NCBI GenBank assembly: GCA_017656425.1
Contig: JACDNV010000001.1
Span: 266,132-330,131, forward strand
Length of the DNA: 64,000 bases
Direction: 5' to 3'
DNA from: Candidatus Neomarinimicrobiota bacterium
GTDB lineage: Bacteria; Fidelibacterota; UBA2242; B5-G15
A model generated the notes under the pieces. It searched no databases. It was not told where the DNA came from and saw nothing but the letters and a program-made list of their open reading frames with translations. Each line of letters begins with the position of its first letter. Within the stretch, counting starts at the first letter, position 1. This document shows positions 20,371-30,302 of the stretch, piece by piece. Position numbers and translations under genes: made by a program.

Positions 20371-20697
20371 TGTTTATTAAAAGATAAGATATTGTATATG
20401 AAATGGATAATCAATAACCATGATTGTGATGAGTTAAGAGATATTTCATATAATCCTTGGGTTGCAATTTTTACAACAGGATAGGAAAAATATGGTGAAG
20501 ATTAGGGGGAGATGACCATAAGTGGAAAAGGTATACTATGGTCGCAAGTGGTAGTTTTGCCATTAGAATGCAAATGAAGAAGAGTAAAAATGTATAACAT
20601 TGACTGTTCCAGTGATTCTAATTTTGCGTTTTTTGGCGAACAGTATGTGCATTTCAAGTATTTAATTGACAGTGTTATATATAGGGAGGAGGGATAA

Positions 20698-21687
20698 ATG
20701 AAAGTGTCAGTAAGAAATTGGAATGTTTTAGCAGTTGTTTTAATAAGTTTTTTGATTTGTAATAAATACGGATGTGGAAAGAATCCTTTTGGTAATGATA
20801 CAGAAACATATAGATGGTATGAGGTAGAGAGTCCAACGGAAGAGAATTTATATTCTGTATATTTTGTGAATTCTAATGATGGTTGGGCGGTGGGAGACAG
20901 AGGGACCATTATTCACTATGATGGGAGTGAATGGCACAATGTAGTTACTCCTGTAAATTGTAATCTGCATGATGTCTATTTTGTTTCATCTCACAATGGA
21001 TGGGCAGTGGGTGATTCTGGCACTATTTTGCACTATGATGGTAATTATTGGCAAAATATCTCATCTTTCAATAGTAAACATTCTTTCACCTCAATCTATT
21101 TTGTTTCAGATAACATTGGTTACATTTGCAGTTGGGAGGGGTCTATAATTTTCTATAATGGTGCAGAATGGGTGTTGAGTTATAATAGAGATAGTGCTGG
21201 CTGGATGTCACTCTATTTCATATCAGAGGATGATGGATGGGTAGTAGGTTGGATTGGTATTATGCACTACACAAATGGTATTTGGGAATATGTTGATACC
21301 CTTAATTCCCTTTTTAATAGTGTATTCATGTTATCTTTAAATTTAGGGTGGGCAGTAGCGAGTCCAGCCAAATCTGGTCCTAATACTGCCCAGACCTGGC
21401 GTTATGATGGTATCAAGTGGGAGCAGGTGGAAAATCCAGCTCCCGTGGACTCCTGGGGGCTTTCTGATATATACTTTGTTGATGAAAATAACGGGTGGGC
21501 AGTTGGACACCGCGGTCCAGGGGATGAAGAAAAGCCTAGAGGATACATTATGTATTACAATGGTACCTCATGGACTTTGGCAGAGAGCAGTATAGGTGAT
21601 TGCCTAAAATCGGTATACTTTCTTTCTCGAGATGAGGGATGGGCGGTAGGAATGAACGGCACGATACTGCACTATTGTGGCGATTGA
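20698..21687 (+). CDS. secreted YCF48/BNR-type beta-propeller protein
   Basis: 329 residues. An N-terminal hydrophobic segment ends near a Cys (ICNKYGCGKNP), perhaps a lipoprotein or plain signal. The rest is about six repeats of the form YFVSxxxGWAVGxxGTILHYDGxxW, as in YCF48-like/BNR propellers. There is no C-terminal YPNPFN domain; it ends GTILHYCGD on a repeat. RBS GGAGGAGGG 7 bases before ATG. Function unknown; likely surface or periplasmic binding scaffold. First gene of the island. Confidence 0.75.
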   Translation: MKVSVRNWNVLAVVLISFLICNKYGCGKNPFGNDTETYRWYEVESPTEENLYSVYFVNSNDGWAVGDRGTIIHYDGSEWHNVVTPVNCNLHDVYFVSSHNGWAVGDSGTILHYDGNYWQNISSFNSKHSFTSIYFVSDNIGYICSWEGSIIFYNGAEWVLSYNRDSAGWMSLYFISEDDGWVVGWIGIMHYTNGIWEYVDTLNSLFNSVFMLSLNLGWAVASPAKSGPNTAQTWRYDGIKWEQVENPAPVDSWGLSDIYFVDENNGWAVGHRGPGDEEKPRGYIMYYNGTSWTLAESSIGDCLKSVYFLSRDEGWAVGMNGTILHYCGD

Positions 21688-21837
21688 TTTGTTTTTAAGA
21701 GATGGAAATAAACCCGGATATGGGATGGGTTGAAAGTTAACTGGGGAAAGGATATAGTGAAAGATTATGGAGGTAAGCTAACAAATTTAAAAAGTAGAAA
21801 TGGAGGTAAAGGGTTGTCGTAAGATAGAGATTTCAGG

Positions 21838-22390
21838 GTGATTGAAGAGACAGATGTTTTTTTATTTGTTGGGGTGATGGCCATGAGGTTTGGAAGTTTA
21901 ATGAGGATATTTGTTCTAACTATTTTTCTTTTTGTATATGGATTTTTAAGTAGTTGTAGGGAAGGAGATTCGGATGATTTAATTTCTGATGATTTATTTG
22001 AAATGTGTGGTTCGGGAGATTCGACGATAGTCAGTGGTGAGATAGATAGAAATACAATATGGAAATTCTAGGGGCTTAATAGAGTATAGTTCCATATCAG
22101 TTCATGGATTTAATTCAGCAGGGATTTTTTGTGACTACCCTACGAATCCGATAATCAGGAATAATAATATTAAATGTGGAATGGGTGTATTTGCAGTTAG
22201 GGGATGAGGATTTTTAGATGGTAATTATCTTGAGGCTTACGATGGTACAGCAGATGTGACATTAGGGTATCCTGTTGATCCGGTAGGAGATGGTATTTGT
22301 AATACGACATCTACCTACAGAATTCCTTTATTTAAAAATGTTGATGGAGTTACGAATCCGAGATCTACTCCGAATCCACTGGATTGGTAG
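21838..22390 (+). pseudogene. broken paralogue of the 31861-32760 beta-helix lipoprotein
   Basis: The N-terminal part (21838-22071; likely start ATG 21883) has a lipoprotein signal ending FLSSC and then DSTIVSGEIDRNTIW, matching DSTVIQGDITKNITW of the intact gene. Frame then shifts, about 130 residues are missing, and homology resumes with NPIIRNNNIKCG, GFLDGNYLEAY, PVDPVGDGICNTTSTY and NVDGVTNPRSTPNPLDW before a TAG. A TGA replaces a Gly codon in the GGGFL motif at about 22207. So it has an internal deletion, a frameshift and a nonsense codon. Homology continues into the 3' flank up to about 22510. Confidence 0.8.
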
Positions 22391-22584
22391 AAGGTAATTA
22401 TGTGGACTTTACCGCTTCGTATTTCTAATGGAAAAGATCGCAGTATTCGATATAGAGAGTTTGATAAAGGAGTAAATGTATAATATTTATAAACTACTCC
22501 CATCTAATCCTACCACTGCCCCTAGTTCTTTCCGAAGAATACAATTTTAGACAAGCAATTTCCTGATTCTTTTCATAGATTGAT

Positions 22585-22772
22585 ACTTACTGGTAAAGAT
22601 TATTCAAATGGACTATAAAACTTGAGAGCTGAGATGATATTGAAGGAAGATAATAGCAGGCATGTATTTACAAGAAAAATTGTATTGGTGAAGTATTTAA
22701 GAATAGTTGATTTTGTTTGTATTTGTATAGTGATTTTATAAAAGCCGATCTTGAAGCGTCGACTTTTTCTTT
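22585..22772 (+). pseudogene. 3'-end fragment of an M6-type gene with its terminator
   Basis: Nearly identical to 29920-30100: it encodes a decayed copy of the last 30 residues of the sorting domain (RAEMISKEDNSRHVFTRKIV-like), then the same spacer and terminator, whose stem has lost pairing here (AGCCGATC facing GCGTCGAC). No upstream part of the gene is present. It marks a past duplication or recombination inside the island. Confidence 0.75.
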
Positions 22773-22897
22773 GTTTAATAAAAATTAGGTGTATTAATAT
22801 AAAAGTTAAATATTTGATAGAATTTTATAATTCGAGGAGAATTAATTTTTGAAAAATTTAAAAAAGGGCTTGACAAAAGATTATGGGGGGGTATATT
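22773..22897 (+). promoter_or_regulatory. conserved island promoter module (copy 2)
   Basis: TTGACA (22870-22875), 16-base spacer containing a G7 run, TATATT (22892-22897). The about 95 bases before it (AATTAGGTGTATTAATATAA ... TATTTGATAGAATT ...) match copies 3 and 4. A 32-codon frame (22924-23022) of unknown meaning lies between promoter and gene. Confidence 0.65.
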
Positions 22898-23087
22898 TAT
22901 TTATATAAAAAGCGGAATTAGAAATGAAAAGTTATCAGGAGATAAATGTTGTGGGTAATCTGGGGGATAGAACTTTTAATAATTTCAATATATCTTTAGA
23001 GATAATAAAAGATGGTGAATAATAGAAACGAGTTTTTAAAATATTAATAGTGGTAGTATTATCTGTAATAAGGAGGAATATTTAAAT

Positions 23088-24431
23088 ATGTTAAGGGTAA
23101 TTTTATTAACAAAAGGTAAAATAAGAAACCTTTCTCTAATAATTCTAATTGTTTTAAAATTTTTTATTGATTCGGCTTTCGCGCAAAAATGGATAAATAT
23201 TTGTCCAGACTTTATTCCTGATTCAATATATAGGCTCGATGGTACATTTAAAAATCAAAATGAAGGTTGGATTATACCAATAGGTGAACTTCCTCAGAAT
23301 TTATATCGTACTACTAATGGCGGCAGTTCCTGGGTGATACAAATGAGCAGTGATAGTATTTTATGTTTCGATATTCTATTTGTTGATGATTACTACGGCT
23401 GGATGAAGGCGAAAAAACGAGTTGCCACTTCTCATACGTATAAGTATTGTTTATATAGTACTAAAGATGGTGGGAATACTTGGCAAAAAGTATCATCCCC
23501 ACCTTCATATTATCATGTATATACATTTATAGATTCATTAACTGGTTTTGCGGGTGGTGAAAACTCTATTTATTATACGACTGATGGTGGGTTAACCTGG
23601 CACCCTACTAAGATTGAATCAGACGCAAGATTTGGGATAACTGATATCTTTTTTGTTGATAGGCAATATGGCTGGGCGGTTGGCGGTAGAAGTGATATTA
23701 TTGATTGCGGGATTATTCTTAGTACTAATGATAGTGGCAAGACATGGTTTGTCCAAGAACCAGAAACTTATATGTTGCAGGCGGTTTACTTCTCCAGTAG
23801 ACAGCACGGATGTGCAGTGGGATTTAATTGTGTTGGAGGAGGAATGATATTGATAACCAATGATGGTGGTAATAGCTGGAAAGATAATAGTTTACCATCT
23901 CCAATATTAAATGACGTTGTTTTTATAGATGATAGTACTGGATGGGTTGTGGGTGATTATGGGATTATAGGATATACAGAAGATGGAGGTAATACATGGA
24001 AAAAGATTGAATCTGGGACAGATGCTTATCTATATAAGATAGTTTTTGTTGAGAATGGGAAAGTAGGATACATTTTTGGAACCAGAAATACACTTCTTAA
24101 ATACGACAACAAAAATAATGTTATCAAAGAAAGCAATTTTACTTTTTCTGATAAGTTTAAGCTTTATCAGAACTATCCGAATCCATTTAATAATGTGACT
24201 GTTATAGAGTATAAGTTAATGGAAACAAATGATGTAACTCTAAATATATATGATCTCAATGGAAGAAGAATTACATCACTTGTATGTGGAATTAGACAAA
24301 ATCCAGGAATGTATAAAATAATCTGGGATGGAAAAGATAACGAAGAGAATTTTGTAAACTCTGGTATATACTTTTATGAACTGAAAGCCGGGAATCTAAG
24401 AAATATTAGAAAAATGATCTTAATACGTTAA
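23088..24431 (+). CDS. secreted YCF48-like propeller with C-terminal YPNPFN sorting domain
   Basis: 447 residues: signal peptide (to about residue 32, IDSAFA), then a seven-bladed type propeller of repeats such as STNDSGKTWF, TNDGGNSW and TEDGGNTWKKI with GWAVGG/GWVVGDYG turns, then a FlgD-like Ig domain from about residue 360: FKLYQNYPNPFNNVTVIEY ... IIWDGKDNEENFVNSGIYFYEL ... RKMILIR. That C-terminal domain is typical of type IX-style cargo in FCB bacteria. RBS AAGGAGG before ATG. Substrate or partner unknown. Confidence 0.8.
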   Translation: MLRVILLTKGKIRNLSLIILIVLKFFIDSAFAQKWINICPDFIPDSIYRLDGTFKNQNEGWIIPIGELPQNLYRTTNGGSSWVIQMSSDSILCFDILFVDDYYGWMKAKKRVATSHTYKYCLYSTKDGGNTWQKVSSPPSYYHVYTFIDSLTGFAGGENSIYYTTDGGLTWHPTKIESDARFGITDIFFVDRQYGWAVGGRSDIIDCGIILSTNDSGKTWFVQEPETYMLQAVYFSSRQHGCAVGFNCVGGGMILITNDGGNSWKDNSLPSPILNDVVFIDDSTGWVVGDYGIIGYTEDGGNTWKKIESGTDAYLYKIVFVENGKVGYIFGTRNTLLKYDNKNNVIKESNFTFSDKFKLYQNYPNPFNNVTVIEYKLMETNDVTLNIYDLNGRRITSLVCGIRQNPGMYKIIWDGKDNEENFVNSGIYFYELKAGNLRNIRKMILIR

Positions 24432-24454
24432 AATAAAAAAGGGGAGGGGGCATT

Positions 24455-24685
24455 ATGTTAAGAAAAATTCAGGCTATTATTAAGAAGCTTGTGTTAGTTA
24501 GCCTTATTGTATCCAATCAATTCCATTATGCACAGGCTCCATTCGTAAGCTTTGAGAAAAATATGCGAATTGATGAAAATACAGGTATTCCAATTTCTAT
24601 TTACAATGTTAAATCCAGAATTTACTCAGGTTCACCTGAACAAATCGCGAGGCAATTTCTTAAAGAGAATTATGAATTAAATTAA
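24455..24685 (+). pseudogene. N-terminal fragment of a secreted thermolysin/fungalysin-type propeptide
   Basis: 76 residues: signal peptide ending FHYAQA, then RIDENTGIPISIYNV and SPEQIARQFLKENYEL, which resembles the FTP propeptide domain of M4/M36 metalloproteases. A stop comes just where the family continues, and the sequence runs straight into the conserved promoter module at 24681. Most likely a truncated remnant; a small secreted protein cannot be excluded. Good RBS (GGGGAGGGGG). Confidence 0.5.
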
Positions 24686-24803
24686 AAATTAGGTGTGTTA
24701 ATATAAATGCTTAAATATTTGATAGAATTGTTTAGTTAGATGGGAAAATATTTTAGAAAAATTTGAAAAAGGACTTGACAAAGAATTATTAGGGTAATAA
24801 AAT
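24681..24803 (+). promoter_or_regulatory. conserved island promoter module (copy 3)
   Basis: TTGACA (24775-24780), 17-base spacer, TAAAAT (24798-24803), with the same about 95-base upstream block as copies 2 and 4. Drives the gene starting at 24844. Confidence 0.65.
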
Positions 24804-24843
24804 AATATTAATGGCATAAAGTTGGCAAAAAGGGGATAGCTTG

Positions 24844-26505
24844 ATGAAAGGTTTTTCGTTTATTTTTAGGGTTTTAATTATTATCCTGATACCGTTACTT
24901 TCTCTCAAGCCCCAATGGCCAAGCTCAGTTGAAGAGGAATTAATAATAGGGGGAGGCAGGTATCCACAGGCAGTTAGTGATGGTAATGGTGGGGTTATAG
25001 TTTGCTGGCAGTGGTTTGGGGAGCCCGGTGGTATTTACATGCAGAGGGTAGATAAACACGGGTACAAATGCTTTCCGGAACCAATTCATATACAAGGATT
25101 ACATGATTCGGAAACTCTCATGGATCATAAGATTGTTACAGATGGAAGAGGTGGTGTTTACGTGTTGTTTCAGGATATAATTTTCTGGGATTATCCAAAT
25201 ATTCAGAATAGACATTTAAGGTTGCATCACATAGATAGCAGTGGCAATTTTCTATGGGGGAAAGGTGGGATTCTGATAGCTACTCCTGTTGATACTACCA
25301 TTCGATGTTACCATGATCCAACCGGGAGTTGTATATATGATGATGAAGGCGGAGTGGTTGTAGCATGGCAGGATTATCGCTATACAGATCGATATTTACC
25401 CTATGGCCATGTATTTATCCAGAAATATAATTCTAATGGAAAAAGTCTGTGGGACAGTGGAGGAGTGCAACTAACAGATAATTTGATTAGATGTCCATAC
25501 CCGAAGCTCTGTACGGATGGGAACGGCGGAGCCTACGTATATTACAGGAAACTTCATAGAGTTGATAGGTATGGTATGAAAAGATGGGGAAGCGGTGTTA
25601 AGTTTTCCGATTCTGGGGTGCACAATCTGAATTATGATCTTCAAGGAGGTGTATACTGTGTTGGCTTTTACTACCCTAAATATCCTGAAGGCTACCTATA
25701 TTGTCTAAGGTTAGATTCTTCTGGAACTCCAATCTGGAATCAGAGAGTATTTCTCGACACTATATACTCAGGAAAGTTTCCATACAGAATTTTAAGTGTA
25801 ATCAACATAGACTCCTCAATTTCTATAGTCACACCTGATAATCGTTTATTTCGCATTAGCCCTGATGGAGATATGATATATGGTAACGAAGGCATTCTGA
25901 TCGATACGATGGCTGGAAAGGTAAAGAGACTTTTAACTGATATAGATGGTTCAAACATACTTTTATGGGGAAAAGGGGAGGGTATTTATATAAGTACGTA
26001 TGATAGATATGGCAATCCTGGCTGGAAAAATCAACCCATACTGATTGCAAGGGATAAGGGCAATGACTATGTAATGGTTGGAGATGCAGTAATAAATGAT
26101 GATGGCTCAGTTATAATAGTTATAGAAACTGGCTATGGCTATATAACGGTAAAAAGGATAACAAGTGATGGTAAAATAGGGGGGGATGATGTTGGAATAG
26201 ATGAAAATAAGGAATCCAGATATATAAAATATTTTCAATTATATGGAAATTGTCCAAATCCTTTTAATGAAGCTACGGTAATATCATACAGGCTTTATAG
26301 GAGGGGAAAGGTAGAGCTTAGTATATATAATATTGAAGGTAAAGAGGTTGCCAAATTAGTTAACAATGAGCAATTTCCTAGTGATTACGAGGTTCGGTGG
26401 GATGGGAAGAATAAAAGTGGAGAGAAAGTTCCGAGTGGGATTTACATTGCAGTTTTGGAGGTAGCTGGGTATAGAAAATCATTTAAAATTACATTAGTTA
26501 GATAA
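24844..26505 (+). CDS. secreted repeat (propeller-like) protein with C-terminal sorting domain
   Basis: 553 residues. Signal peptide to about residue 24. Repeats of the type SDGNGGVIVCWQ, TDGRGGVYVLFQD, TDGNGGAYVYYR, each followed by LxRxDSSGxxxW segments (QKYNSNGKSLWDSGGVQL), suggest a beta-propeller. The last 90 residues form a FlgD-like domain: YFQLYGNCPNPFNEATVISY ... RWDGKNKSGEKVPSGIYIAVL ... KITLVR; the usual YPNPFN reads CPNPFN. I chose ATG 24844 rather than the TTG at 24841. Confidence 0.75.
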   Translation: MKGFSFIFRVLIIILIPLLSLKPQWPSSVEEELIIGGGRYPQAVSDGNGGVIVCWQWFGEPGGIYMQRVDKHGYKCFPEPIHIQGLHDSETLMDHKIVTDGRGGVYVLFQDIIFWDYPNIQNRHLRLHHIDSSGNFLWGKGGILIATPVDTTIRCYHDPTGSCIYDDEGGVVVAWQDYRYTDRYLPYGHVFIQKYNSNGKSLWDSGGVQLTDNLIRCPYPKLCTDGNGGAYVYYRKLHRVDRYGMKRWGSGVKFSDSGVHNLNYDLQGGVYCVGFYYPKYPEGYLYCLRLDSSGTPIWNQRVFLDTIYSGKFPYRILSVINIDSSISIVTPDNRLFRISPDGDMIYGNEGILIDTMAGKVKRLLTDIDGSNILLWGKGEGIYISTYDRYGNPGWKNQPILIARDKGNDYVMVGDAVINDDGSVIIVIETGYGYITVKRITSDGKIGGDDVGIDENKESRYIKYFQLYGNCPNPFNEATVISYRLYRRGKVELSIYNIEGKEVAKLVNNEQFPSDYEVRWDGKNKSGEKVPSGIYIAVLEVAGYRKSFKITLVR

Positions 26506-26522
26506 CAAGGGAGGGGGAAACT

Positions 26523-29500
26523 ATGAGAGCAAATTTTTTACTTTCATTAATGGTTTCTTTAATATTCGTATCAATCTCAATAGCAGGTTATTATGACAGT
26601 GGGTATATCGAATGGAAGCAACCTAACGGAGTTACATTTATAGCCAGGCTGGTGTGGGATGAGATTAGCTGCAATTTTGAGACGAAGGACGGCTATCAAA
26701 TTATCAGAGGAGATGACTACTACTATTACTATGCAATTCTTGATGAGAACGGAGATTTCAAAGCGTCAAATCACAGGGTTGGTATTGATCCACCTTTGAA
26801 GGAGTCGTACAAATTAAAAAGGAAAGGGAAGGCTCTTGTTGAAATAGAGGCGAGGAGGAAAGCTAGGAATGAAGCCAGAAAGAAAGCGTTAGCGGAGATG
26901 TCTAAGAAATTTAGACAAAGGCTCTCGAAGTACAGCAATGGTCTTGGAAAAGTTACTACGGCCTCAGATCCGTATAACATGGGTATTGTGCTGGTTGAGT
27001 TTTCCGATGTTAAACGTTACAAAGACTCTGAACATCCCAATGGGTACAATGTTGATGACTTCAACAACATGATGTTTTCAACAAATCATGTATGGTACGA
27101 TCCAGAAGGATAACAGGGCATCCATCCTGAAGAGGATTGTATTTACGGCAGTTTCCGTGAGTATTGGGAGGAGCAGACCAATGGGGTTGTAACTTTCACT
27201 GAAAACAGCGGGGTAATATATCCTCCCGGTAGTTCAGACCCATGGCATGAGCTAAGCGGAACAAAGACGTATTACAACGGTCTGGGAAGCGCCATTAGTA
27301 CAATAGTAAATGAACTGGGATTGGACAATCCTCCGTATGATGAGTACGATAAGATAGCCATCATTTATGCGGGCGAAACATTCTATGGGGGAGGTTTATC
27401 ACCGCATGCACGCTATCTTAATGATCGTTATTATATCATTGGAGAACGACATCAAAGGTTAAATAGTGGGTGGGGATTTACCCATATTGGCGGACATTGT
27501 CACGAATTTGGGCATTGTCTTGGTTTACCTCACTTAGCAGATGGTTCCTACGAAAATGCCAACGAAGTTGATTATTACGCCTTGATGGAAGTGGGTGATA
27601 TGTGCGGTCCCGAAAAAAACGGAGCCTGTCCATCAGGGATTAATCCCTTTTATAAAATATCTAATGGATGGGTTAGTGCTGAAAATATTCACTATATTTC
27701 CAAGAACGTCAAAAACCTTACCATATTTTATAATTATCTTAGTCCCCACTATTATGTTATCGATAGAAGTTTAAGTGGTTCAAATAAGTTTTTTATACTG
27801 GAAAATCGACTAAGAGATGGTTTCGACTATTACACACCCAACGATCCAAACTATCAGGGGGAACCTGATGATCCAAATGGAAATCAGGGAGGGCTTCTCG
27901 TATGGAGGGTTGAGCCTACATGGATTCACTTGATACTAGCTGATGATGAGATAAGCGATAGATACTGGGACCCCGAGTGGGAGAATAGATCATACTCCAG
28001 GGACCCTTTCCCCATCTTTCAGCGTCAAGATTTGAATGGGAGTACCGTTCCAAACAACGACTTCCGCAATGGTTCGGAATCTCACTATGCATTTCAGAAT
28101 ATAGTGTGGGATAATAACAACAAAACTGTTAGTCTGGAGGTGTACATAAACGCTTCGGGAGGTGAAATCAGTGAGAATACTACATGGGAGAAAGACGTTT
28201 TTATCTATGATGATATCACCATCGATATGGATGTAACTTTAACCATAGGTTCTGGAGTAAGGGTTGAATTTGCCCCCGGGACAAAAATGATTGTAAATGG
28301 TCAACTTGTAGCTCAGGGTACATCAAATGAACCCATAATCTTCACCTCTTCCAAACCCAATCCATCGCCTGGCGATTGGAAGGGGATAAGGATATATGGA
28401 GATGGTTCAAAGCTAAGATACTGTGAGATAAAATATGCAGTTACAGGAGTTCGTAATTTTAAAACAGTATCCAATATTATGAATTCTAAGATAACCGATT
28501 GTCATTATGGTGTATTTATATATTACATGTATAGTAATAACCATGACTGGCAATATGTTGATAATTGTCAATTTTACGACAATTTAATAGGTATTTTTTA
28601 CATTAGAAATCGTGGTTCGATAGGTGGAAACATTATGGAAAATAATTCAACAGCGGTACGTGTTTATTGGACATTATATCCTGAGGATGTATCTATATAT
28701 CATAATATTATCAGAAATTGTGGTATAGGTTTGTCCTTTGATGATGCTGGTGCAATGATACAATGGTGTGATATATATAACAATACTTGGGGTATTTTTG
28801 CAGGTAGTTATTCAGATATTTGGTTTAGGGAGGATAATTATGATGGGAAAAATGTGATAGTGTATAATAGCTATTGTGGAATTCGTTTGGAGGATGAGGC
28901 TACAGCAAATTTGTATAGATCAGGAAGTACAATTTGCTCAAATGGAACGTGGAACTTGTCAAATTGGACAGATTGGACAGTGAATGCTAGATATAATTAT
29001 TGGGGGAGTGTGCCTCCTGATCCTGATAAATTTGAGGGTGATGTTTATTATGTGCCATACTTATATAGAGATATTACAGGCAGATATCCACCAGGATTAG
29101 TTAAGGAGATAGCAAAGGATATCACAGATGATATAAATAGTTTTGAGAATAAAAATATTAGTGTTGATGCGAATATAAAGAGTCTGTTCGAAAGAGCTAA
29201 AAACTTTGAGATGGAAAAGAGATATGAAGAAGCGGCAGATATTTTTTATAAGATTATGGATAGATATCCAGATAATCCTGTTTCGGTATTATCCTGGAAA
29301 AAATATATGAGATGCAAGAATAAAATTGATAGTTCATTTAATGAGAAGGATTTATTGAGAGATATATCTGAAAAATATAGGGATAAATTACTGGGACAGG
29401 AAGCATCATTATATCTTATTGGATATTTAATAAGTGACAAGAATTATGATAAAGCGATATCAATTTGTGAGTATTTGAAAGAAAATAGTAATAATCTTAA

Positions 29501-30026
29501 GATAGTTCGTCATGCACTTTACGATCTATGGATGATAAAGTATGGATTAATGAGAGATAATAAAGAAGGTCATCTGATAACTGATGAGTATGAGGATAAG
29601 TGTGGAGTTGATATAGATCTCATATATATGAGATTGGAGATGGGCGATATAGATATTAAAAAAGCGAAAGAAATGTTGAAAATGCTCGATAAAGGTTTAT
29701 ACAAAGAGGCACCACAACCGTCAGAAAATTTTGTTGTAATACCAGATAGTTATGAATTAAAAGAAAATTATCCGAATCCATTTAATGTAATGACGAATAT
29801 AGAGTTCTGTTTACCAGAGGAGAGTAGAGTAAGGATTATGGTTTATGATTTGAGGGGTAGGTTGATAGAGAAAATAGCAGACAGGGATTATAAGGCTGGA
29901 AGCTATAGATTGATATTTACAGGTAAAAATTATTCAAGTGGAATATACATCTTAAGAGCTGAGATGATATCGAAGGAAGATAATAGCAGGCATGTATTTA
30001 CAAGAAAAATTGTATTGTTGAAATAG
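26523..30026 (+). pseudogene. M6-type metalloprotease with beta-helix, TPR-like and sorting domains, split by one TAA
   Basis: One reading frame of 1168 codons interrupted only by TAA at 27111-27113 (codon 197). Before it: signal peptide, WKQPNGVTFIARLVWDE, a Lys/Arg/Glu/Ala helix and WYDPEG. After it the same frame continues QGIHPEEDCIYGSFREYWEE, the typical M6 order, so TAA probably replaced a Tyr codon. Zn site HEFGHCLGLPH is about codon 327; FFILENRLRDGFD and GLLVWRVE follow. Then a right-handed beta-helix, a TPR-like helical part and the FlgD-like domain YELKENYPNPFNVMT ... KIVLLK. It could yield two products if translation restarts at 27321, but only the second half would keep the active site and it would lack a signal. 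Confidence 0.75.
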
Positions 30027-30072
30027 TTAGGAATAGTTGATTTTGTTAGTATTTGCATAGTGATTTTATTGA

Positions 30073-30098
30073 AGCCGATCTTGAAGGGTCGGCTTTTT
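30073..30098 (+). terminator. intrinsic terminator after the M6-type gene
   Basis: AGCCGATC (30073-30080), loop TTGAAG, GGTCGGCT (30087-30094), with T run to 30098. Eight-bp stem with one G-T pair. A decayed copy sits at 22743-22767. Confidence 0.75.
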
Positions 30099-30103
30099 CT
30101 TTG

Positions 30104-30228
30104 TTTAATAGAAATTAGGTGTATTAGTATAAAAGTTTAAATATTTGATAGAATTGTTTAGTTCAAGTGGGAATTATTTTAGAAATATTTAAAAAAAGAC
30201 TTGACAAAAGATTATTTGGGGGTAAATT
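30104..30228 (+). promoter_or_regulatory. conserved island promoter module (copy 4)
   Basis: TTGACA (30201-30206), 16-base spacer ending in a G5 run, TAAATT (30223-30228), with the upstream block shared with copies 2 and 3. Serves the gene at 30303. Confidence 0.65.
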
Positions 30229-30302
30229 AGAAGAAGGCAAAGATAAAGCTGAAATGAAGTGTTTAAAGTATATAAATGCTACAACCTTCTTGGGGAGGGG
30301 TA

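Larger units (their letters stand above)
19589..20397. other. long intergenic stretch, mostly without recognisable content
   Basis: No convincing gene. One 34-codon frame (ATG 19984 to TAA 20088) has a strong ribosome-binding site (GGAGAGGAGG, 7 bases before ATG) but no similarity I recognise, and may be a remnant. A perfect 11-bp inverted repeat, AGAGCATAGCC (20233-20243) / GGCTATGCTCT (20252-20262), lies just before the 44-bp repeat; it lacks a T tract on plus and has only a short one on minus. Confidence 0.4.

Noticed and set aside
22200..22210. TGA in the broken lipoprotein gene as selenocysteine codon
   Set aside because: The intact paralogue has Gly there and the copy also has a deletion and a frameshift.
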